Below, in pieces: positions 24,101 through 41,542 of a stretch of 64,000 bases of DNA. The stretch covers positions 11,143,554 through 11,207,553 of the forward strand of contig OW051496.1 of the NCBI GenBank assembly GCA_932521035.1, written 5' to 3'. How positions within the stretch are numbered: position 1 is the stretch's first letter; the number at the start of each line of letters is the position of its first letter. This DNA comes from Oscheius dolichura (Eukaryota > Nematoda > Chromadorea > Rhabditida > Rhabditidae). The notes under the pieces are model-generated. The model did not search any database and was not told the origin of the DNA. It saw nothing but the letters and a program-made list of their open reading frames with translations. The translations under genes and the position numbers were made by a program.

Positions 24101-26533
24101 CTATTCCAGAAGCCAGGAGGATGACCGAAGTTCGAACCGAAACTGGACGGCTGAATCTCTACCAGGAGGATGGCCGTCTCCCTATCGAGAGGATGATTCT
24201 CTCCCTATCCGGAAGATACCCGCGTCCTTTCCCGAAAGGTGGCCATCTCCCTACCCGTATTCGTAGCCGGAGGATGACCGTGTCCCTGCCTGCCCTGATT
24301 TTGAGGCCAGCCAAGTTGCCCTACTGAAACCGCACACCCCGTCGTCCTATTCCCCACCAAAATACGAGCCTTCCTGGTCCGTAGCCGATTTTCAGACCAA
24401 ATCGGGAGGATAGCGGGGATTATGGTATCTTCTCCCTCATAGGGGATGACTGTTGGCCTTATCCTCCCAGGCTACTGTAGCATAAGCGGATATTTGTCTA
24501 TTTTTGTGTTCTGCCTGCGCAGGATGTTGTCTCCTCTGAGGGTCTGAATCAGGAGGAGGGGGATTAGCTCACACGGATGAGCTAAACGGGCCCCTCGGTT
24601 GATTAACAAAGAGCCAGTGTTAAGAGAGAGATGGGGAAGGGGATGAGGCACGGCCGGTTCCCCGGCTAATCCCCTCAAATTGTGTTAGTAAGGCAATGGG
24701 CTCCCCTCCTTCAATTTGCACCCGGCTCCTTCTGATATTCTCTAATTTATCGCCGTCTCCACCCGCGTTCCAAAACACCTGTCTATTGGCGCAGATCGGT
24801 CTATTTTCGGTGGAGTTCTGTGCCCCAGAAGTCGCTCTCTCCCCCCACTCTAATCGTCTCATCAGAAATACATGAAGTCGGGTGTCTTTTCCCTCGGCTT
24901 TCTTCTCCGTCTTCAATCGGGGGGACGACGTACTTCCGCGAGCAATCACCCGCAGATCCGTTTGGTCTCTGGCACCACCACCACAGAAACTTTGGGTGTG
25001 TATGTGTTTGGATAGAACGCGGGATGATATTAATAATTCTTTTCTGGGCCACGGTGGGGGACATCATCTATCAATCCCCCCGGGCATACATCGTGAGCGT
25101 GGGAAGTGTCGACAGGGAAGTCCCACCCGATGCAAGGTTTCTTATTGATGAACGAGCCAGAGAATCTTTTTGCGCGCTCAAAAATCCAAATGAAGCTTAT
25201 TCACTTACATATACTCAACACAAAGAACTAGAGAACTAATGGACAAGGCTGTTCTTTCTTTAAAAATAAAAAGAACGAGCAAAAACTAATTTCAGTGGTT
25301 CGCTGATATTATTTCTTTATTCTATTCAACAAAAATTAACGGCTCAATGATTGCCTCTTATTTTATGTTTTCTCTATAAAGAGGAAACGTTCTTGTTAGG
25401 GATATATTGTTATTCCCAGTGAGAGAAAAAATCACGAAACAACAATTTTCACATTAAGAGCACCTGGTCGCTTCCCGTTTCTTTTTCTAGGCATTCACCT
25501 GTTGCGCGCTCTCTCTTGGTTAAAAAAATGAGTCCTTCTCGTACATGAATTAGTTCGATCAACTGCGGCCCCCGGGCACGTGCAACACTCCCTGCTCCGT
25601 CAGAGCCTACTGATCGCATAAACAGAGTAGCGCCAGGAAATGTCCGAGCAAGTGAATAAGACGGCAGCCGGGTAAGGACCGAACAACGCGGGAACGGCAC
25701 AATTGATCACTTAGGCTGAGGGCAAAATGAGTAGCGAGTGAATGAATTTGGGCGATGATGTATCTATGAGAAAAAGGAGATTAGTAAGTATTGGCGAAAA
25801 GGTTTGGGTTGGAATTAGATTGGAGAATATTCAGAGAGATAAAGGATTACCTGGAAGTAGGTGAACAGAGGCTGTCTGCAGTGCCAGCATATCACGTTGA
25901 CTACACCGATATCTTCTTCGGTGATATTAGAAATCTCTAATCGAAGAGAGTGGGCACTGATCAATTCCGAGTGATTGTGCTGCTTTCTGCTTCCCTGCCA
26001 CTTGAAATATCTTCTAAATTGAGTATGAATTATCCAATTTAGACAGAGGAGAACCTGGTCGTGTTCAGATATTCAGCTAGCACCTCCCCGACTATCTTGT
26101 ATTCAATAATGAAGGGCCGGCCAAGTTCAGGCTCCGCTTCTCCTCCTATTAGAGAAAGATGAGATAACGGGCATGAAGGGTTGCAAAAGAAATTACGGGG
26201 CGGCTTTACATGGAGATGCTCCATGTAATTACCTATCCATACGGTATCACATGAGCATTGTAGAGGGCAACTAGAAATATCCACTAGCTGAGATCTTGCA
26301 GTGAATAAAGACTGCCATCGCAAAATATTAGCGGTACAGTGGGGAATGGCGAGGCTCGAAGATGGGAAGCTTTCTAGGACGAATGGAGGAACATCTCGAA
26401 TATTGCAAGGATGAATAACAGTAGATTCTTCCGCACAGCTTTTCAGCAGAGATGGCCACTCCCACGACGGGGTCAAGCAATTGGCTGTGAGTTCACAGGC
26501 GGAAGTCATAACTGGCAACAATAGAAGAAGCAT
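21115..26533 (-). CDS. Trk-like receptor tyrosine kinase
   Basis: Neurotrophin-receptor-type transmembrane kinase. ATG at 26533 begins MLLLLLPVMTSACELTANCL, a signal peptide. The same exon carries an LRR-capping segment, CPLQCSCDTVWIGN, running into an Ig start, LGRPFIIEYKIVGEV. The next exon (about 26016-25849) completes an Ig fold with LRLEISNITEEDIGVVNVIC. Near 22900 a membrane span AVIVVLILFSVFMAIAFL precedes YTGHIIPCIKGGAVQIHEQI, close to the Trk juxtamembrane region. The kinase has GAFGAVY, SVAVKAL, VHRDLAARNCLV (about 21855), SDFGMSRR (about 21722), DYYRMQNQSLLPVRWLPPE and GVTMWEIFSYGSVPF. It ends DVYALMERCWSLDPEQRASA with TGA at 21115. Key catalytic residues are intact. Exons between 25.8 and 23.5 kb are uncertain, and it remains possible that the ectodomain and kinase parts are two genes. 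Confidence 0.82.
21965..22050 (+). repeat. Dispersed 23-bp repeat in a Trk intron
   Basis: Units with ACCGGAGGATCACCG and GGTGGAGGATGGCCG, then GTGTCCCTGCCTGCCCTGAT. The latter extended block recurs almost unchanged at 24283-24302, showing that some copies share longer flanks. Confidence 0.65.
24105..24305 (+). repeat. Dispersed 23-bp repeat cluster, about 8 units
   Basis: Units include CCAGGAGGATGGCCGTCTCC and GCCGGAGGATGACCGTGTCC, ending in the extended block also found at about 22020. It lies between the Ig and kinase exons of the Trk-like gene. Confidence 0.7.
25024..25239 (+). CDS. Small putative secreted protein, antisense inside the Trk gene
   Basis: A 71-codon frame starts MILIILFWATVGDIIYQ, resembling a signal peptide, and continues SVGSVDREVPPDARFLIDER to TAA. 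An A-rich stretch with AATAAA lies about 30 bp downstream. It sits on the strand opposite to the Trk-like gene, in the gap between its Ig and kinase exons. No family recognised; the short length means it could be chance. Confidence 0.33.
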   Translation: MILIILFWATVGDIIYQSPRAYIVSVGSVDREVPPDARFLIDERARESFCALKNPNEAYSLTYTQHKELEN

Positions 26534-26586
26534 AATAGCACATTATTAACCAATTCCTTCATTAGAATAACGACGTATCGTAGTCC

Positions 26587-26667
26587 TTAGGCCTCAGTCT
26601 TTTTAGCATTCTTCTGCGACTTCGGCTTCTGGGCGCGGAGAATGACTGCCGCACGTAGCTGTGCCAG
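26587..26667 (-). pseudogene. Duplicated last exon of eL28 (possible alternative exon)
   Basis: An 81-nt frame bounded by an acceptor (CAG) and ending in TAA encodes LAQLRAAVILRAQKPKSQKN plus AKKTEA. It has the same length as the true last exon 820 bp upstream in transcription. Flanking sequence including CAACAAACTAGAGCTGCATT is also duplicated. The frame is intact. No good AATAAA follows, so it may be a relic or an alternative terminal exon. Confidence 0.7.
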
Positions 26668-27407
26668 CTGAAATCGACACATAGGGCGGAGCTTGCACAC
26701 CACTCATTAACCGTCCAGCGCAACAAACTAGAGCTGCATTAGGAAATAGAAGCAAGGCTTGAGATTTCGATAAGGATATATGATTTCATGGATACATGGA
26801 TTTTGATTAACAAAATCGGAAGACTTCAACGTTTCGAAAAAATAAAATTCAGCAACTGTAAATGCTCCAGTGATATTTAACAAACTGAGCACTTCTTACA
26901 GCCCATCCAAAAATTATATGAACACTCAAAATTTGAACCATTCGCTTTCATTATGAAGGAAAGAGCGATCGTCTTTGATCCCATCTGATTCCTCACCCTC
27001 GATTACCCCGCTGCCCAGATTTTGGTTACATTTCCTCTGCGCCTCTTCGCGTAACAGGTAGTTTTGTAAAATAGGGTAAAATTCCACTGTCGAGTAATTA
27101 TAGGGACACCCTCAAACCACCGGTTTATGAGGGAAACGAGGGTGGTAAAGGCCATGGGACGGTCTGTGTCGACCAGTTTGACATAGCCAACAGAAAATTT
27201 CCGAGGAAAATAACCGGTAACGGCGTTTCCGAACATCTCATTTTGTTCTTATTTGTGGGGTGAGGAGGTTTTCAGTCCTATTTAAGGCTTCTAATTTCTG
27301 GACGGACTGTATACAGTTTCAATTTTAGGAAACCTGGCAAAACTTTGATGAAAGCAAAATAATGAACATAATATTCTTTATTAGAATATAACAAATTATC
27401 GTAGTCC

Positions 27408-28653
27408 TTAGGCTTCGGTCTTCTTATAATTCTTCTGGGACTTGGGCCTCTGGGAGCGGAGAATGGCTGCCGCACGTCGCTGTGCCAGCTGAAATGGAAA
27501 CATAGGAAGGAGCTTGCATAACACTCATTAACCGCCGAGCGCAACAAACTAGAGCTGCATTAGGAAATAGAAGCAAGGCTTGAGATTTCGATTACGAAGG
27601 GTACATGGATTTTCTTGGTTTCAATTTTACAATCAATTTAGTAAAACTGAAGAAACTTTGATGAAAGCAAAAGAACATAATAATGGTCGGTGAATTTACA
27701 AAAGGTATTCCATAAAATGCTTGCTGTGCTTTAGCTTGATGAATTTAGCAGCTCCCTTGTTGCGCTCGTGGGTGACTTAAAAAAATACTAACCTTAGCGT
27801 AGCGGCCAAGACCTTGCCCTTTGGCAACCTTCTTCACAGAGGCCAGAGTCCTGTCGGCGTTCTTGATGGTAACCTCATTCGTCGACTTGGCCGGCTTGTT
27901 CAGTTTGGCTAAAAAAAATCATGTTGTAAGCAATATGTATCATTATTGATTTCTGACATTCAATTATGGCTTTGCCGGTAGTACTGAAACTAGCGACCCC
28001 GTCGCTGCACACATTCCTAATGCTCATATAGTAGTATATGGTTCTGTGAAGTTCTCCATCTACTAATATTAAAATATTGGCTCAATAGTATAATGTTCAA
28101 ATGGTTCTCCACGATGTTTCATCAACACTGCGATCCTCTTCAAATCCAATTCGCATAGTTCTGTGAAGTTCTCCGAACTTCTTTCCGTTACGGTGAATTA
28201 ATATTAAAATATCGGCTCAAATTCTATAGCCTTGTCAAGCTATTTTGCTCTACGATCTTATCCCGTATTGTGAGCGACTATAGACAGTGATACTATCAAA
28301 CGGCTCCGAATAAATGCATTGATCTCCATAAACACATGGCTCCGAAAAAATACTACACCGTGCGTGAGCGATTCGGGTCAGTTTCAGTACTACCAACACG
28401 CCTTTTCAAAATCAACAAGCTAAAACAGACAACTACTAAATATCTTACTGGTTTTTGTGCTAAGGATGATTCCCTTTCCATCGGCAGCAGGGCTGATATC
28501 GATAGCCTTGGCGTTGACAAGTCCATTGTAGCGACGGCTGTTTCTTCCCTTCAGGTTGAACTTTTCGGTGGAGAAGAGCTTGTTTATCCCTCTTTGCTTG
28601 TGCAGGAAGCACGAGTTGTTGCGGATGACCTGCCAGCACAAATCCGACGACAT
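27408..28653 (-). CDS. RPL28: Ribosomal protein eL28
   Basis: Structural protein of the cytosolic large ribosomal subunit. Three exons join in frame: 28449-28653, 27793-27908 and 27408-27488, giving 133 residues against about 137 in vertebrates. Exon 1 reads MSSDLCWQVIRNNSCFLHKQ, then STEKFNLKGRNSRRYNGLVN and PAADGKGI, matching the eL28 family closely. Exon 2 gives KLNKPAKSTNEVTIKNADRT, and exon 3 ends RRAAAILRSQRPKSQKNYKK. AATAAA follows the stop near 27380. Intron 1 is about 540 nt, much longer than the local norm, and carries an internal repeat around 28041-28220. A CTTTAG just before the ATG could be a 5' acceptor. Confidence 0.95.
28041..28220. repeat. Two-copy repeat inside eL28 intron 1
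   Basis: GTTCTGTGAAGTTCTCC occurs at about 28041 and 28158. Each copy is followed by AATATTAAAATAT(T/C)GGCTC, giving two diverged copies about 117 bp apart. Confidence 0.65.
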
Positions 28654-28774
28654 TTTACCTAAAGAAAATGAATACATTTGATTATTTAGTTGAAGAAAGT
28701 AAGAGACGAAATGAAAAGTAACAAAATAAATTGCCAAAATTACAAGATCTCAGGTGCATTACTAATCCATCACG

Positions 28775-29032
28775 TTGGAGTACAGCTATGTGCCTAATTT
28801 TCAGTATTTACATGGCACCACAGCAACAGAATCCCCAGCACATGTGAAAAAATTGGGAAGAAATGGAAATTTGAAGAGATTGAAAAGTGCCGAGTTGGAT
28901 GCGGCTACGGTACCCCGCCGAGACCCGTTCGCACAGTCCTTTAAGCTGCCACAAAAATGTGAAGAGAAAAAAAAAGAAGATTTTGATCTTTCCAAGGGGT
29001 TCTTCACTTTTTACGATCTTTTGTGGTGTTGA
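28775..29032 (+). CDS. Hypothetical basic ORF
   Basis: 85 codons, MEYSYVPNFQYLHGTTATES followed by KKLGRNGNLKRLKSAELDAA. A TTTTCAG acceptor lies inside it near 28803, so only the distal part may be an exon. Basic composition, no domain recognised. Confidence 0.22.
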   Translation: MEYSYVPNFQYLHGTTATESPAHVKKLGRNGNLKRLKSAELDAATVPRRDPFAQSFKLPQKCEEKKKEDFDLSKGFFTFYDLLWC

Positions 29033-29364
29033 ATTGTTAGTCGGGGGTTACAATATCTTCAGCCTCATCCTTCAGCATTCCGACAGCTAAAATTGGCTGT
29101 GAACATGTATTTCTGAGTGAAATATAGCAATATTGATGTTCTCTGAGACGGGTTGAAACCTCCTGGGCTGAGAAGCGACAAATCTGGATCAATCAATCAA
29201 ATTTCCATCGATTCAAACCACAAAAATGCAGGTTGCTTCGCTTGTTTTTCTTATCAACAGCAGCGTACAAAACTACGCTGTAGCCTTGTGGAGCGTGGTC
29301 TACCTGATCACTTGAGGCCGAATGCTCCCGACTGCTAGTTTTGCTGCCTTTGTAGCTTTTCATC

Positions 29365-35807
<6,443 letters not shown>

Positions 35808-36515
35808 TCGTTGTGTTTGCTGATTTGATGTCGATGTTGTACATTTTGGCTTATACATGCTTATGTTGCTCAACGAGAAAAACATACTTTTTGAACTGTG
35901 TTCTTCTTTTGAACTCACGAGATGGTGCGCTGGTCTTTTTGCGCTTTTGCATTTTGTTCAGTTTTGGGCTTACTTTTTTTTATCGCTCGCGAACTTCGGT
36001 TCTCTCTCATAGGTTTTGCTGCTTCTGATTATTTTCTTTATTGCACTTTATTACACGATACTGCATTATTTGATAACATTACATTATCCACCCGTGTTTG
36101 ATTACACATTTCTTGCCAAAATTTTTTCCCCTGAACAAATTTCACTATGGCACGCGCAACCGCAAGTCAATCCTTCTTACAATTGGAGGCTCTACTCATC
36201 CCGAGAACGCCCCAGATGAAAATGTTTCTTGTTTTCATAGTTAGATACGAGTAGTACACATATTTTCAAAGTTCAAACCACTGTAATTTTGGCCCACCCT
36301 GTAGATAACAGTGAGCCCCATTTTGTTTATTTCCAGCAACCTCTTAGCATTTATGCTTCTGCAAAAGACATGCGGAAATAACCTCGCCCTATTGCGCTAA
36401 TTAGGGTTCAAAACGCTCAATAATAGCGACGAGATAAGTAACGACTTCTCAGTATTGCTTTGTGTTGTATGGTTTACTTTTTCTTCTAAAAGCGTGTGTA
36501 TATTCGAATTTTCAG
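35808..36515. other. Intergenic, no gene seen
   Basis: T-rich sequence with short unsupported frames. No RNA or repeat recognised. Confidence 0.5.
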
Positions 36516-37337
36516 ATGACTGCGGAGTCTCCGAAAGTGGTCTCTCGTCTGCAAGAGTTATTAGGAGAAGACGAAGAAGACAAGGGAATCAAGGCGCCGG
36601 ATTGTTAGTTGCTTTGTAATTATTTTTATTTATGTTAGTTTAGCAAGCACTGCCGGGATTGAGCAATCTACAGCACTAAAACCGAGCGGTATTGGCAATG
36701 CTTTGGAAAGCATGATGAATGCCTACACGGAAATAATAACTCTTGCCAATATTAACGCACCTGTTCAAGCACAAACTGCCGCCGAACATGTTAAGGAAAT
36801 CACAGAACTACACATAAAAAAATGGAGAGACAGTTGCCTTGATATGATTACGGAATTGGCAAGGACCGGTATACAATGGGAGCTTTCATATCCAGAGGAA
36901 AAACATAAAGAGGTTAGTTCTTACGGTACTCTTTCAGTTTAGCCCCAGAAGATGTTTCTTGTTTTACAAAATGGCTGCCACTATCTTTTTTGTACAATAT
37001 ACAATGAACTAGTTTATTATGGGTGCCCATTGCGCTGTGTGCTTTATGGCGCTTTATTACGAAAGTCTTGTTCTAAGATGTTTGAAAGAAATTGCGAAAA
37101 CGCTAAAAATGAAACTGATTTGTTGCCCTTTTTCTTCTTTAGATATATCGATAGCCGAAAATTCAAAAATTTTTGGGCCTAAACTGAAAAACTCATTTTA
37201 TTATCTTTTTCAAATTGATATTTCAGCAACTCGAAGATGTCACTAAAGCTATTGACCGACAAAAACGGCTGTTTGATCAAGCTAAAGCTGTTTTAGATCG
37301 AAGAACGGATGAATATTTCAGTAATCCTTTATTGTAA
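36516..37337 (+). CDS. Small coiled-coil protein, unrecognised
   Basis: ATG at 36516 directly after TTTTCAG opens MTAESPKVVSRLQELLGEDE. A second exon from about 36642 gives IGNALESMMNAYTEIITLAN and AAEHVKEITELHIKKWRDSC, a helical region. After a 315-nt intron a third exon reads QLEDVTKAIDRQKRLFDQAK. The frame ends TAA at 37335. A GT inside the last exon could instead splice to an acceptor near 37498, giving an alternative tail ending [13 protein letters not shown] that would overlap the LIG1 start. Size and heptad-like leucines suggest a complex subunit, but I cannot name it. Confidence 0.55.
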
Positions 37338-37562
37338 CGCTATTAAATATTTTTTCATGTATTGTATCCGGGTAATAAACAATAACTTCAACCTTTTTTT
37401 GTTGTACAAATTTATATCGTTACATCGATTTCTATACTTCTATCTCAAATTATTTAGACGCTTTTATATTCTGATATGTTTGTTATACTATTTCAGACGT
37501 TTGCAACTATTTCTTGTGGCTTTCATATATTTCGAAGACTATCGACATTGAAAGTAAACGCG

Positions 37563-40165
37563 ATGTTTGGAATATCCAAGACTGTTGAAAAATTGCAATG
37601 GGACAAAGGTAAAATGTAAGTTTTCAGCTAGTCCGTCTTTTAGAATTGAAGCTACTAGTACAATATGTTTGATGATTACATTTGTTTTTAATTGCAGGGT
37701 GCCTTATCTAAATTTCGCACAAACCTTGGAAAAAATAGAAGCCGAATCTTCTAGGTTAGTGTATTAACGACAACATTCTATTTCTTTTTTAGGCTAAAAA
37801 TAATTGAAATATTGGCAAAATTTTTTTCACAAGTAATTCAGTATTCGCCAAATGATTTGCCTGCTTGTGTCTATTTGTGTGTCAACCGGCTAGGCCCAGC
37901 ATATGAAGGATTGGAATTAGGTATTGCAGATCAGTATCTCATCAAAGTATAAATATATATTATTTTGTATAAAATGTCATAGGCCGTAGCTCAGGCAACA
38001 GGAAGAAAAGTAGACAAAATAAAGCAAGACTATGCCGTGGAAGGAGATTTAGGTAAATACCCAGTCCTATTAATTTTTTCATTGTGCATTTAGGAATTGT
38101 TGCCCAAAAGTCTAGAACTAATCAAAAAATGCTGAAAGAGCCTCCACAACTTACAGTTCCTGCTGTATTTGCAAAGCTTAATGCAATTGCTAAAGCTACA
38201 GGAAAAGACGTCAGTTTGCCTATTTTTATTAGTTCTATTTTTGCAGGCAATGAATAAAAAAATGGAGGTGATTCATTCCCTTCTTATTGCGTGCAAAGAT
38301 TCTGAGGCACGGTTTCTCGTTCGATGCCTGGGAGGAAAGTTGCGTATTGGATTAGCCGAGCAAAGTGTTCTTGTTGCGCTTGCCAACGCATTAACTAAAA
38401 CACACCTTAAACAAAGCGGTATTAAATTTATTATGAATAATGTAAACACCAATTTAGGGCTGAAGATAACCGCCTGTAAAGAAGAAGAAATAAAACAGAA
38501 AGATGTCTTATTGCTGAAAACAACTTATTGGTTAGTTGGAGTTGTTTTAAAACATTTCAATTTTAAGTCAATGTCCAAATTACGACAAAATTATTGCTGT
38601 TGCCCTGCAATATGGGCTTCAAGCAATTGCCGAAACCTGCAAGCTTACTCCTGGAGTTCCATTAAAGCCAATGCTTGCTCATCCAACCAAAGGAATTAAT
38701 GAAATAACTCGAAGATTTGGAGAAGCTGAATTTGCATGCGAATGGAAGTATGACGGCGAAAGAGGGCAAATACATAGGACAGAAGATGGAAAAGTTCATA
38801 TTTACAGCAGAAATCAAGAAAACAACACTTCCAAATATCCTGACATAATAGAAAAGGTATCTAAAAATATTATCATTATTATTATGTTTTCTTTAGATAC
38901 AACAATGTATGGGCGAAGATGTTCGGTCGTTTATAATGGACGCAGAAGTTGTTGCTTGGGATGTTGATAAAAAAGCGATCCTCCCATTTCAAGTACTATC
39001 AACTAGGAAGAGAAAAGTGAGTTACCAATTGATTTTAGCAAAAAGAAAAACTGCAGAACGCTGGTGATTCCGAGATTAAAGTAAAAGTGAATGTGTTTCT
39101 GTTTGATATCCTATATTATAATGGCGAACCGTTAGTAACGAAGTCCTTCAGAGAGCGACGAAATATTCTTAGAAATCATTTCAAGGTAAGGTTTAGAAGA
39201 ATTAAATTTTATTTTTTTAGGAAGCGGAAGGCCTTTTTCACTTTGCAACTACTTTGGACTCAACTGATACTGACGAAATTTCTGTTTTCTTAGAGGATGC
39301 AATTAAGGCACAGTTCAATTTAGCCCTTTCTATTAACACTTCAGGGAAATTGTGAAGGCCTCATGGTTAAAACCTTGGATGAACACGCAACTTACGAAAT
39401 AGCCAAAAGATCGCACAATTGGCTGAAACTTAAAAAAGACTACCTTGATAGCGTTGGCGATACATTGGATTTGGCAGTTATTGGAGCTTATTACGGAACT
39501 GGTGAGATTTCTTTTTACGAAAAAAAAGGGAAACGTAAACATTTATTTGCAAACGTTGAGGTCTTATTTTATAACTCTAAATTTTAGGCAAGCGAACTGG
39601 AGTTTATGGTGGCTATCTACTCGCATGTTATAATTCATCAACTGAGGAGTATCAATCTATATGCAAAATTGGAACTGGTTTTAGCGATGTCGATTTGAAA
39701 GAGCAGTATGCTCTCCTGGGTGAATATAAAATTGAGAAGGTATTTGTACATTTGGTTTTCGGTATAAACAATTTAGCCACGAAGCTACTACTCATATGAT
39801 GATACATTACGGCCGGATGTCTGGTTTGATCCTGATGTTATATTTGAAGTAAGTCTTTTAGTTTTTCTTGCTAACCGATTTGTTAAGGTAAAATGCGCCG
39901 ATTTATCTATTTCTCCAAGGCACACTGCTGCTAAAGGTATTGTAGACCCAGCCAAAGGAATATCTCTGAGGTTCCCACGTTTCCTTAGGATCAGGTTTGC
40001 TTTGTATACCAGACTCGAGTTTAACTATGTAACTTAAGGTCCGATAAAAAAGGAGAAGATGCATCTAGTTCGACGCAGATCGTCGAGATGTATCGGAACC
40101 AGGATCAAATTAAGAATCAACAATCAGTCGCTGCAACATATGAAGACGACGACATGGAATATTAA
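37563..40165 (+). CDS. LIG1: DNA ligase I (ATP-dependent)
   Basis: Seals nicks during lagging-strand replication and excision repair. The DNA-binding domain reads [20 protein letters not shown], then [20 protein letters not shown] and [20 protein letters not shown]. The adenylation domain has motif [13 protein letters not shown] with the nucleotidyl lysine (about 38745), [25 protein letters not shown], motif [19 protein letters not shown] and motif [11 protein letters not shown]. The OB-fold has [19 protein letters not shown] and [13 protein letters not shown]. It ends DDDMEY with TAA at 40163 and AATAAA near 40191. About a dozen short introns interrupt it. The first recognisable ATG gives only [13 protein letters not shown] before the conserved DNA-binding domain, so the usual long N-terminal region with the PCNA-binding box is absent or lies in unrecognised exons. 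Confidence 0.95.
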
Positions 40166-40357
40166 ATTTTGCTATTTTTTAATTGCCTTGAATAAAATGT
40201 GTATCAATTTAGTAATTTTCAATCAATCTGTGTTTTATCAAATGGTATCGATTAATATGTGTAGGGTTCTTAATTTTAGAACGTTAGCTGGTAGCTGTTC
40301 TCCAAACTGGATTATAAAGGTGTGCAAGTTTTTTTTCGTTCAATGTTACATCCTCAG

Positions 40358-40911
40358 CACAAGTGACATCTGCTCATATTGAGCTTCCCGAAGAACAACG
40401 TCGCCGATTTGAGATTGAATGCGAATTTGTCCAATCACTATCAAATCCTCATTATTTAAACTGTAACTACTAAAAATATTATACAATTACATCTAATTTA
40501 TTAAGTTCTGGCACAACGTGGTTATTTTAAAGAAGAATATTTTGTTAATTATCTCAAGTATTTACTCTATTGGAAAAGACCTGAATATGCTAGGTAAGGG
40601 AATTTCATATAGCTAAATTTGTTTGCAGATGTCTTAAATATCCTCAATGTCTCTATTTTTTGGAAGCTGTTCAGAATACTAGTTTTCGCGAAGCTCTCTC
40701 ATCTGGTGCTAATGCAAAGTTTATCGAAGATCAGCAGTTGTTGCAGTGGCTTCATTATATACGGAAAAAAGAAAGACTTCTGGTTCGTGTTAATGTATAA
40801 ATTATTACCATTTGTTTGTAGGCAAATCCTAAAGAAGCCGTTGAACACAAAGATAATGATAGCGCCGAGCAAGATGAAATCAAGCAAGAGAACATGGACA
40901 TTAACGTTTAG
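40358..40911 (+). CDS. MED31: Mediator subunit 31, 5' end incomplete
   Basis: Subunit of the Mediator middle module that links activators to RNA polymerase II. Exons 40358-40462, 40506-40593, 40629-40782 and 40822-40911 join in frame. They read RRFEIECEFVQSLSNPHYLN, then FLAQRGYFKEEYFVNYLKYL and LYWKRPEYARCLKYPQCLYF, then AKFIEDQQLLQWLHY, diagnostic for MED31/Soh1. An acidic tail ends ENMDINV with TAG at 40909. The start codon is not fixed; an ATG near 40241 could be joined through a short exon. The last stop is only 40 bp before the Canopy start. Confidence 0.93.
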
Positions 40912-40951
40912 CAACATGCTCCCAAGGCTTTACTATTCGATGTAACTGTTA

Positions 40952-41542
40952 ATGAAGCTTTTTTAAGAGCGTTGTTCGTCGTTTTTGTCGTATCTTCTTC
41001 AACTTCTGCAGAAGATACATTTCTATCTTCGGAATTACCCACTCGATGCGAAAGTTGCATAATTCTGGCAAATGAGCTAGAATTATACTCGATGAAGATG
41101 TACGAGGTCTGTCTGTAAGATTGATATCATCTTTGGCTTCAGCGCAGTGAAGCAGCTGTGATTGAAATGATGGAAAACGTTTGCAACGATTTGTTGCATT
41201 TCAAGGTTTTCCTCTTCTCCCTTCTTTAGTGTAATCTTACAGGTACATAGGGATAGAGAGGGAATTGGCCGTTTTCGGCGGGAAGAAAGCAATACAATGA
41301 GCACATTGAAGCTACTGAAAAATCGAGGAGTTAAGGTAAGTATTTCCCATATGTCGAATTTTCTAATTGGCAAATGTATGACAAAAGTTCAGGTGGAACT
41401 GGGGATGCCTTACGAAATGTGGGACGAACCCTCGGCGGAGATTGTCGAACTCCGCCAACATTGTGAGCTCATCGTAGCTGAGTACGAGGATGAATTGACC
41501 GAATGGTTGTTAGCCAAACAGAGAGAACCTCTTCAGGTATAA
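40952..41542 (+). CDS. Canopy family protein (CNPY3/4-like, saposin-like ER protein)
   Basis: ER-lumenal chaperone-like family; vertebrate CNPY3/4 assist Toll-like receptor folding. The mature part begins around AEDTFLSSELPTRCESCII, continues SEAAVIEMMENVCNDLL, and after two introns reads LLKNRGVKVELGMPYEMWDE and HCELIVAEYEDELTEWLLAK, with the expected spaced cysteines. The stop is at 41540-41542. The ATG at 40952 is followed by a run of six T that puts a stop at codon 5. One more T would give MKLFLRALFVVFVVSSSTSA, a good signal peptide, so a homopolymer undercall is the simplest reading. A partial copy of this gene lies at 51585-53357. Confidence 0.85.

Noticed and set aside
27003..27236. 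Minus-strand 77-codon ORF between the two eL28 last exons
   Set aside because: No family, splice context or start support; likely chance.
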